Shown piece after piece: positions 32,597 through 38,857 of a DNA stretch of 38,857 bases. The translations under genes were made by a program, and so were the position numbers. The stretch spans positions 1 through 38,857 of the forward strand of contig JAJZIN010000008.1 in assembly GCA_021810575.1 (NCBI GenBank), written 5' to 3'. The first letter of the stretch is position 1. Each line of letters opens with the position of its first letter. The notes beneath the pieces were generated by a model. The model was not told the origin of the DNA and ran no database searches. It saw only the letters and a program-made list of their open reading frames with translations. This stretch comes from Thermoplasmata archaeon (GTDB lineage: Archaea; Thermoplasmatota; Thermoplasmata; Thermoplasmatales; Thermoplasmataceae).

Positions 32597-35593
32597 TTAT
32601 TCATCGAAATTCAGGGTCAGATTTCTGATCTCAAACTTTCTATATTCCTTTATATCATCAATTTCCATGCTTTCATCTTCCAGTATATTGGATTCTCCAA
32701 TACGGAATTTTTTCTTGCCAGAAATCACTAACTTTCCTCCATTTTCAAGGGCATAGGTTCTCATCAAAATACCTGTACCGTCTTCCTTCTCCTTCACAGC
32801 CTCAATCATGATGTCTTCTCCTTCCACTTTGAGCAACTGTTCCTCATAATTCTTACAACCTTCACTGGCATTATGAAGTACTATGGGTGGATGGAAAACA
32901 AAATTCAGTTCTTTATATATATTCTTGTAGTCCTTATCTGGGAGAATGAAGAATGTTACTTCTGTCTCTCCATTGTCTGAAAACGGATTGGGATATAGGG
33001 GTGCTTTCAAAAGGCTTATGCCAAGGGTATCGTTCACGAAACTGTAGCCATGAAGTTCCCTCGCCACAATGGAAAAACCAATTGATTCATCAGACCAGTT
33101 GACAAATCTCAGGGCAGGAAACTCAAATTTGGCTGCACTCTTTTCTTCAGAAAAATCTCTCTCTACCATTCCAAAAGGAATCTCACACTTCAGTTTTCTG
33201 CTTCTTATGCTTGAATTCATGAGGAATTTTACAAGTTTCTCTCTATTCTTTAGATTTATCCTATTCCTCACCTCAATAAAACTATTTTTCTGGTTCAATA
33301 TGAACTTCTGTTCGATCACTGAACCATCCTCATAATCAATAGTCACAGACACTATTGAATTAGGACCATCCTGCTTGAAATCAAAACCCTTCTTCTTTTC
33401 TTCCAGTGGATGACCCGGATTTATGGTATCAAGGTCTATATTCCAGGCATCGAATCTTCCAGGCACATCCTCCAGTACAACCAGGTGTCCATCTGAAACA
33501 ATTATACCATTCTTCTCCAGAGTAATCCTACATTTTACGTCTATTGTGAATTTGTAATAATTTCCCTTGATGGAGATCGAATTTTCTGTCTTTATAATTT
33601 CAAAACTATTATCTACCTCACGCACTTCTTTTGATACTTTTTTGTTAATATTAACGGAAAACTGTGGAACAGATAAATTTATGATTTCATTCATTCCTTG
33701 CTTTTCAGTCTTGTCAGATAAGTAAATTGAATTTCTTGTTAGATCTATGGAAGAGTTCAATGCATATTGACTGGTGTTAACAATCATTCTACAAGGTGGT
33801 AAATTCATTTTTTCGCTATATAATTTCAGGGATTGCTTGATAAAGGAATCAGCATTTCTAATCGCTTTATCAAGGTCCTCAAAAGCTTCCTTATATGCAT
33901 AATAGTTTGCAGAACCCGGTAATACATCATGAAACTGTGCAGTGAGTAGGGTTTCCCATTCTTCCGATAAACTGCCATTCTGGTGACTTATGTGATTAAC
34001 TGTTAGTAGAGATTTTATAAAATCACAGGCAATAAGTCTGTCCTCCAGCGTTGCAACTCTCCTCTTGATTCCATAATTTGTTGTATAAACACCTCTGTGT
34101 GTTTCAACATACAGTTCACCATTAACTACAGGAGCTTTAGGGGATTTCTTTTTCACATCAATCAGGAACTCCTCCTGCCTGAAATCAGGCTTGGCATTTC
34201 CTGCAACCTCGGGCAGGAAATTCAGGAGTTCTGTCATTTCTGCATTCGGCCCACCTCCACCATCTCCATACCCGAACTGGTACACATATGGATCATCAAC
34301 ATTATTCACGTTGCTCAGGACCCTGTTAATTTCATCTAGCTGCATATTCCCATTATAAGTTGAATTTACGAGAATTGTTGGTATGGATGTGTCATCGATT
34401 CCTTTCCAGTTAAAGAATGTATATGGGAAAACATTTGTGTCGTTCCATCTCAGTTTGTGTGTTATAAAAGTTTCAATTCCAGATTGTTTCATGATCTGTG
34501 GTAACTGACCACTGAACCCGAATGTGTCTGGAAGCCATCCTATTTTAGCTTCAATGTCAAAATTCTCCTTAAAATACCTCTGCCCTGATAGAAACTGCCT
34601 TGCCAGGGACTCTCCAGTCAGAAGATTTGTATCTGATTCAACCCACATACCTCCAACAAGCATCCATTTTCCTTCCTTGACAAGTTCATTTATCCTATTG
34701 AAAAGATCAGAATTTTTTTCCTTAGCCCATCTATAGAAAAGTGCCGAACTCTGCGCAAAGACGAATTTATACTTTTCATCATATAATCTGGTAACATTCA
34801 AGAAAGATCGTTCCACTTTCTTTCTTGTCTCGCTGTATGGCCAGAGCCAGGCAGCATCAATGTGGCAGTGTCCCATTGGATATATATTGTGGTTTATCTC
34901 GATGCCACTGTTATGAAGTATTTCTTCCAGAGGTTGAGTGCTGAAATCTCCGTAAGGAAGATCATCTAATTTTCCATCATTCACAGGGACAGAATAAAAG
35001 TCAACAAGTTCCTCGTAACTTCCCTCATTTCTATGATCTATTATATTCGAAATAGATAGCTGCATAATATTTGGGGTGGCTTTTACCTTATACAGAGAAT
35101 CTAGAAAAACTAATGTTAGTGATTCATCATCTCTTGCCAGGGCGCTTTTAACTATGGACTCAACCTTTAAAGAATCAGAAAACTTTTTCCAATTAACTTT
35201 GGCAAGAATTATCTTGTTGATCGTAAAATTCCACATGTTGCTACCGAATAGGGAAGTTGAACTGGCTCGAATTTCTAACTCTTTGAATGTCTTATCGAGT
35301 AAAACATATCTGTGACCTGGATCAATCGATTGAATGTTCATACCATCAGCATATGCAATTCCTATCCCAGTCATGTCCAATGCTATGATAAACTTCTGAT
35401 CTTGAATTAAGGGTGGAAACTTAAACTTAAACTTTATATCTATTTCGTCCCCAGGATCTGTCTTCATAGAATATGGAATTTGCTCGTTTTTCTCATTGAT
35501 ATTGACAGTTTTAATTATTTCAACTTGTTGAAAACTCATGGCGATGATATCATTGGTCTTTCTCAAAATTTTTCTCTTTAGATCCTGATTCAC
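32597..35593 (-). CDS. Alpha-mannosidase, glycoside hydrolase family 38
   Basis: A 998-residue GH38 enzyme that removes alpha-linked mannose with retention. The zinc site HCHIDAAWLWP (H242, H244, D246) and nucleophile GWLPDTFGFS (D356) are intact. An N-terminal beta domain (1-230) precedes the catalytic part, and the helical bundle and C-terminal beta-sandwich (after about 600) follow in the usual order. No signal peptide is visible, so it acts in the cytosol on imported or internal glycans. It starts at GTG 35593: a TATA box 20-27 nt upstream fits a leaderless GTG start. It lies downstream of egtB-egtD on the same strand but has its own promoter. Confidence 0.94.
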   Translation of the reverse strand: MNQDLKRKILRKTNDIIAMSFQQVEIIKTVNINEKNEQIPYSMKTDPGDEIDIKFKFKFPPLIQDQKFIIALDMTGIGIAYADGMNIQSIDPGHRYVLLDKTFKELEIRASSTSLFGSNMWNFTINKIILAKVNWKKFSDSLKVESIVKSALARDDESLTLVFLDSLYKVKATPNIMQLSISNIIDHRNEGSYEELVDFYSVPVNDGKLDDLPYGDFSTQPLEEILHNSGIEINHNIYPMGHCHIDAAWLWPYSETRKKVERSFLNVTRLYDEKYKFVFAQSSALFYRWAKEKNSDLFNRINELVKEGKWMLVGGMWVESDTNLLTGESLARQFLSGQRYFKENFDIEAKIGWLPDTFGFSGQLPQIMKQSGIETFITHKLRWNDTNVFPYTFFNWKGIDDTSIPTILVNSTYNGNMQLDEINRVLSNVNNVDDPYVYQFGYGDGGGGPNAEMTELLNFLPEVAGNAKPDFRQEEFLIDVKKKSPKAPVVNGELYVETHRGVYTTNYGIKRRVATLEDRLIACDFIKSLLTVNHISHQNGSLSEEWETLLTAQFHDVLPGSANYYAYKEAFEDLDKAIRNADSFIKQSLKLYSEKMNLPPCRMIVNTSQYALNSSIDLTRNSIYLSDKTEKQGMNEIINLSVPQFSVNINKKVSKEVREVDNSFEIIKTENSISIKGNYYKFTIDVKCRITLEKNGIIVSDGHLVVLEDVPGRFDAWNIDLDTINPGHPLEEKKKGFDFKQDGPNSIVSVTIDYEDGSVIEQKFILNQKNSFIEVRNRINLKNREKLVKFLMNSSIRSRKLKCEIPFGMVERDFSEEKSAAKFEFPALRFVNWSDESIGFSIVARELHGYSFVNDTLGISLLKAPLYPNPFSDNGETEVTFFILPDKDYKNIYKELNFVFHPPIVLHNASEGCKNYEEQLLKVEGEDIMIEAVKEKEDGTGILMRTYALENGGKLVISGKKKFRIGESNILEDESMEIDDIKEYRKFEIRNLTLNFDE

Positions 35594-35612
35594 AATTCAA
35601 AAATTCTGCATT

Positions 35613-35620
35613 CTATATAG
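35613..35620 (-). promoter_or_regulatory. TATA box of the alpha-mannosidase gene
   Basis: CTATATAG lies 20-27 nt before the GTG at 35593, supporting a leaderless GTG start. Confidence 0.5.
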
Positions 35621-35648
35621 ACTTTGTAAGGAATAAAACGTGTTTAAA

Positions 35649-36611
35649 TCATCTAATTTCCGTTCCGATCAGAAACAGTGAAAAATATTTCCTCTGATCA
35701 ATCCATATTTTCTCAACTTCCAGGTGATTCTTTTTTGCAAGATTGTTAAATTCATTCACATCATATTTGTATGAGTTTTCAGTATGAATAAGTTCTCCCT
35801 CCCTGAAATAAATATTATTTCCATCGAGATTTATATTCATATCTCTTCTTACTTCAATGTGCATCTCAATCCTTCCATTTTCCTCATTGTAAAAGGCTAT
35901 ATGCTTGAAATCAGATTTATTTAGATTCAATTCAAATTCTCTATTGATTCGGTCAATTAGATTTAAGTTGAATTCTGCAGTTATCCCTTCACTGTCATTA
36001 TATGCTCTCTCCAGAACCGTTTTATCCTTCTTAAGATCTACACCTATTAGTATTCGATCTTCAGGTCCCAGCATTTCAGTACAAGTCCTTAGGAATCTTG
36101 AAGTGGTTTCAGGTTCAAAATTCCCTATGCTTGAGCCAAGAAAAATTGCAATAATATTTCCCTCAAGATCGAGAAAAGGAATTTCGAAGGGTCTTGTGTA
36201 ATCCACACATATGGGTATTACATTCAGGGATGGATATAATGCTGCAACGTGTTGTGATGAGTATTGGAGGGCCGAAATGGAAATATCCATTGGAACATAT
36301 GCCTTTATCTGCTTGCAGTGATCCAATATAATCTGTGTCTTCTTCGATCCTCCACTTCCGTACTCAAAGAGTGCGCTTCCATCTTTAAAGTATGTGCATA
36401 TCTCTTCTATATTATTCTCAAGGATTTCTCTCTCTGTTCTTGTTGGATAATATTCTTCGGTCTCTGTTATTCGTTCAAAAAGCATTGAACCCTTTTCATC
36501 ATAAAAGAATTTGGGGTTTATTTCCTTTGGAGTCTTTTTCAGGCCACTTATTATCTCTTTTTTAAATTCTCCTGTTTCTGGTTTCATGTCAATAATTTTT
36601 ATTTCACTCAT
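35649..36611 (-). CDS. egtD: L-histidine N-alpha-methyltransferase EgtD
   Basis: A 320-residue SAM-dependent methyltransferase that trimethylates histidine to hercynine, the first step of ergothioneine synthesis. The N-terminal PKFFYDEKGSMLFERIT and YYPTRTE are EgtD signatures. FEYGSGGSKKT is the SAM-binding glycine loop, and IAIFLGSSIGNFEP follows in the core. The length equals that of mycobacterial EgtD. The frame extends farther upstream, but ATG 36611 overlaps the egtB stop as ATGA and is the natural coupled start. The product hercynine is the substrate of the EgtB encoded just before it. Confidence 0.92.
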   Translation of the reverse strand: MSEIKIIDMKPETGEFKKEIISGLKKTPKEINPKFFYDEKGSMLFERITETEEYYPTRTEREILENNIEEICTYFKDGSALFEYGSGGSKKTQIILDHCKQIKAYVPMDISISALQYSSQHVAALYPSLNVIPICVDYTRPFEIPFLDLEGNIIAIFLGSSIGNFEPETTSRFLRTCTEMLGPEDRILIGVDLKKDKTVLERAYNDSEGITAEFNLNLIDRINREFELNLNKSDFKHIAFYNEENGRIEMHIEVRRDMNINLDGNNIYFREGELIHTENSYKYDVNEFNNLAKKNHLEVEKIWIDQRKYFSLFLIGTEIR

Positions 36612-37855
36612 TTCACATCGCCTGCCAGCCTTAGTCCGCTGAACATCCATCTTCTATCTGGAGGAAAGAAATTCCTGTATGTGTGCCTTATGTGATCTCT
36701 CGGGGTCACGCATGAACCACCTCTCAGAACCATCTGACCGGACATAAATTTATGATTGTATTCTCCAACGGAGCCTTCAAGTGGTTTACTTCTGGGATAA
36801 GGTAAATAAGCACTTCTTGTCCATTCCCACAGGTCTCCCATTGCCTGCGTTGCTGTTCCGGAAGAAGGTGGAAGTGGTCTAAAGAAATCGTTGTCCATGA
36901 AATTCTCCTTTTCTGTTATTGGCTCATTCTTGAAAGCAACTTCCCACTCCTCCTCCGTGGGTAATCTTCTGCCAGCCCATGTGGCATATGCGTCCGCCTC
37001 GTAATAACTCAAATGTGATACAGGCTCTTCCGGATCCAGTTCATAGGTACCATTAAGGTTGAACTGGTTATATAAATCACCATCTCTTATCCAGTAAAGT
37101 GGCGACCTTATGTTTTCTTTGTGGATCCACGACCATCCTTCTGATAACCATAATTTTGGATTTTCATATCCTCCATCATTAATAAATTCCAGGTATTCTC
37201 CGTTAGTTACAGGACGATCTCCTATCTCAAAATTTTCTAAATATATCCTGTGCTCTGGATATTCATTATCAAACTTAAATTCATTTCCTGAATTTCCAAT
37301 TTCGTATTCTCCACCCTTTATACTTTTAAATTTCATGGGCCTTGAATGGTATTTCGGAAATTCCTTTATCACTTTATACGCTGGTAAAATGGGATTATTG
37401 AAAAAGTTAAACTTTATATCCATCAACATAAGTTCCTGGTGCTGCTGTTCATGGTTAATCCCCAGTTCCATTAATGAATATACATCAGGATTTTCAATTA
37501 TAGATTCATTCCGGACTATGTTCTCGTTAACATATTCCCTGTATCTTAGTATCTCATCAACGCCTGGTCTTGACAGGGTACCTCTCAAATTTTTAGGGAA
37601 GAATGAACCTACTGTTTCGTAGTATGAGTTGAAAAGATAATCATATTTTTCATTAAATTTTTTATAATTATTGTCAAACGATGCCAGTATAAATTTTTCA
37701 AAAAACCATGTGGTGTGGGCCAGATGCCATCTTACGGGACTAACATCATTCCCAACCTGAATTACCATATCTTCCACGGTCAAAGGACCTGTAAGAGAAA
37801 CTGTTTTATTTCTTACAGCAGTAAATTTGTCGATTATTCTTCTTTGCTTTTGCAT
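36608..37855 (-). CDS. egtB: Hercynine oxygenase EgtB (ergothioneine biosynthesis)
   Basis: A 415-residue non-haem iron sulfoxide synthase that joins hercynine to a thiol donor. The N-terminal DinB-like domain has VRWHLAHTTWFFE (H44/H47) and INHEQQHQE (H135, H139), which together give the three-His iron site. The C-terminal half is an FGE-sulfatase fold with GGEYEIGN, GRRLPTEEEWE, GDLWEWT and RGGSC. It ends in MFSGLRLAGD. The Arg-rich stretch that holds gamma-glutamylcysteine in mycobacterial EgtB is thinner here (PKNLRGTLSRP), so free cysteine may be the donor. ATG 37855 has a TATA box 23-30 nt upstream. No EgtA, EgtC or clear EgtE gene is in the window. Confidence 0.9.
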   Translation of the reverse strand: MQKQRRIIDKFTAVRNKTVSLTGPLTVEDMVIQVGNDVSPVRWHLAHTTWFFEKFILASFDNNYKKFNEKYDYLFNSYYETVGSFFPKNLRGTLSRPGVDEILRYREYVNENIVRNESIIENPDVYSLMELGINHEQQHQELMLMDIKFNFFNNPILPAYKVIKEFPKYHSRPMKFKSIKGGEYEIGNSGNEFKFDNEYPEHRIYLENFEIGDRPVTNGEYLEFINDGGYENPKLWLSEGWSWIHKENIRSPLYWIRDGDLYNQFNLNGTYELDPEEPVSHLSYYEADAYATWAGRRLPTEEEWEVAFKNEPITEKENFMDNDFFRPLPPSSGTATQAMGDLWEWTRSAYLPYPRSKPLEGSVGEYNHKFMSGQMVLRGGSCVTPRDHIRHTYRNFFPPDRRWMFSGLRLAGDVK

Positions 37856-37877
37856 CGTATTTACAAATCATAAACAT

Positions 37878-37885
37878 TATTTAAT
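37878..37885 (-). promoter_or_regulatory. TATA box of egtB-egtD
   Basis: ATTAAATA lies 23-30 nt before ATG 37855, consistent with a leaderless start. Confidence 0.5.
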
Positions 37886-37917
37886 AGTTATGCACGGCAT
37901 CTAAACCTACGTCAAAC

Positions 37918-37942
37918 AATGATGTAAATTGTTAACATCATT
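37918..37942. promoter_or_regulatory. Palindrome upstream of egtB, candidate operator
   Basis: Eight-nt arms AATGATGT and ACATCATT flank a 9-nt spacer, 63-87 nt upstream of the egtB start codon and about 33 nt beyond its TATA box. The position suits an activator or a repressor of the egt genes. Confidence 0.45.
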
Positions 37943-38167
37943 AATCTGATTAAGGCCAATCCACTATACCACCAATCCTATGGTACTATTCTTTCTATAA
38001 TTCTAAAATATCAATTTTAATTATAGACCTGCAAGAAGTGTCTTCCATCCATTTACAAATATAGAATGTGGGCCATACCGGACTTCATTATAGGTGTAAA
38101 CAAGTCCAATATGTAATGTGTAAACCCGAATGCATTAGTTACAGCAAAATACCAGTTATGTCTATAG
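37943..38167. other. Spacer between the MFS transporter gene and egtB
   Basis: No coding frame is credible here. It contains the heptamer CCAATCC twice, 16 nt apart (37956-37962 and 37972-37978). On the minus strand this stretch looks like a tRNA D-arm, but no acceptor, anticodon or T-arm follows. Confidence 0.4.
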
Positions 38168-38857
38168 TTACTGGGTTCTATCTTTGGGTTCACGGGACAT
38201 GTGAGGAAGACGACCAAAGATGAAGAATGCCGAAATTATAGTGAATAAGGACAGAATGAACAAAATGATGAAAGATTCCTGTATGGCGGAAGACATAGCT
38301 ATGGCATTAATTCCATATTTGACAGGATTCGTAGAAGTCACATGGCTCATCAAGTCTAATTCTTTATATCTGGAATAGATGAATGCCGTCAGGATAGAGA
38401 GAATAATACTTCCTCCAATATTGCCCATAAATTGTACGATAGAACTCGACGCTCCAATATCTCGCGGTTCCGCTGAGTATTGTGCAGAAAGAGTTGTGGC
38501 TGCCATTGTAAAGCCAACGCCAAATCCTATGGGGATCAGCCCCTCCACTAAGCCTAAGACAGGGAATGGCCCCACAAATATGTAAGGTTGTGTACTCGGT
38601 GATATTTTCAAAAGTGGGAGAAAACCAAGTGCCATGCAAATCGTTCCTATAATGCAAAAAAACCTGTAGGATAGCTTTGACAATAAAACCCCTCCGAGTA
38701 TTGACCCTATCACCATAGGAACGACGAAAGCATACAGAACGTTCCTGAGCATATCTGCTGTTCCGAAAAGAACCTCCGTTACAAATATGGCGATGAATGT
38801 ACTAAGGGAAAAAAGAATCCCGCCACGAAAGAAACTAAGAAAACTGTCAGAAATTAT
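38168..38857 (-). CDS. MFS transporter, C-terminal part (runs off the window)
   Basis: The reading frame stays open from the stop at 38168 to the window edge, so only the last 229 codons are present and the true start lies beyond 38857. At least five hydrophobic helices are visible, with an MFS-type loop at SAEPRDIGASSS between helices and a charged C-terminal tail PHMSREPKDRTQ. The pattern GFGVGFTMAATTLSAQ...DIGASSSIVQFMGNIGGSIILSI in segments resembles 14-helix drug:H+ antiporters (DHA2). It lies upstream of egtB on the same strand, with a 312-nt spacer and a separate egt promoter, so co-regulation is not implied. Confidence 0.8.
   Translation of the reverse strand: MISDSFLSFFRGGILFSLSTFIAIFVTEVLFGTADMLRNVLYAFVVPMVIGSILGGVLLSKLSYRFFCIIGTICMALGFLPLLKISPSTQPYIFVGPFPVLGLVEGLIPIGFGVGFTMAATTLSAQYSAEPRDIGASSSIVQFMGNIGGSIILSILTAFIYSRYKELDLMSHVTSTNPVKYGINAIAMSSAIQESFIILFILSLFTIISAFFIFGRLPHMSREPKDRTQ

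Noticed and set aside
37110..37622. 170-codon plus-strand frame inside egtB
   Set aside because: Antisense shadow of the EgtB catalytic domain.
37955..37980. tRNA-like D-arm sequence on the minus strand (GGTGGTATAGTGG)
   Set aside because: No acceptor stem, anticodon arm or T-arm can be completed around it. The 16-nt spaced CCAATCC repeat explains the appearance.
1..38857. CRISPR arrays, rRNA, insertion sequences
   Set aside because: No regularly spaced repeats, no rRNA-like conserved blocks and no transposase-like protein were seen.

Overview
The window looks like a chromosomal segment of an acidophilic, wall-less archaeon of the Thermoplasmatales (Ferroplasma/Cuniculiplasma-like). It encodes an archaeal TATA-binding protein, archaeal-type CoaBC and phosphopantetheine adenylyltransferase, and a C-terminally membrane-anchored substrate-binding protein. 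Many genes have a TATA box 21-30 nt upstream of the start codon with no room for a leader, so leaderless mRNAs are likely. The DNA is AT-rich and compact, with coupled or overlapping genes. The order and genus are inferred from gene content; no marker settles the species.

Layout. 0-3.6 kb: Ras-like GTPase, PLP aminotransferase overlapping a PPAT-DUF84 fusion, a MIP18/DUF59 protein and a small unknown gene. 3.7-6.6 kb: tbp, then truD and mqnC on the other strand. 6.8-8.05 kb: an AT-rich three-gene block of two unknown genes and a PIN nuclease, lying between mqnC and mqnE. 8.3-11.8 kb: mqnE-mqnA, then guaB. 12.3-15.6 kb: a 1107-aa solute-binding protein without a permease. 15.6-17.8 kb: divergent FAD glycerol-3-phosphate dehydrogenase and glycerophosphodiesterase. 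17.8-23.6 kb: pyruvate phosphate dikinase, an alpha/beta hydrolase, and a thioesterase-coaBC-nitrilase operon. 24.0-27.6 kb: cytochrome bd genes facing a sulfide:quinone-reductase-like flavoprotein. 28.1-30.9 kb: TrmB-type regulator, endonuclease IV, a DUF1015 gene and tRNA-Thr(CGU), whose 5' half overlaps the DUF1015 gene. 31-38.9 kb: TauE/SafE permease, GH38 alpha-mannosidase, egtD and egtB, and an MFS transporter cut by the window edge.

How the parts fit. mqnA, mqnE and mqnC belong to the futalosine route to menaquinone. Cytochrome bd and the SQR-like enzyme would reduce and oxidise that quinone pool, so the window holds both quinone synthesis and a short electron transport chain. CoaBC and PPAT are two consecutive parts of CoA synthesis. 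Glycerophosphodiesterase plus G3P dehydrogenase suggests scavenging of bacterial-type phospholipid headgroups. Mannosidase and solute-binding protein suggest growth on organic debris, and egtB/egtD suggest a thiol antioxidant.

I found no rRNA, CRISPR array, intact insertion sequence or origin. The least explained parts are the PIN-associated block, the overlap of tRNA-Thr with a coding sequence, and the gene-poor stretches at 27.6-28.1 and 30.9-31.7 kb.
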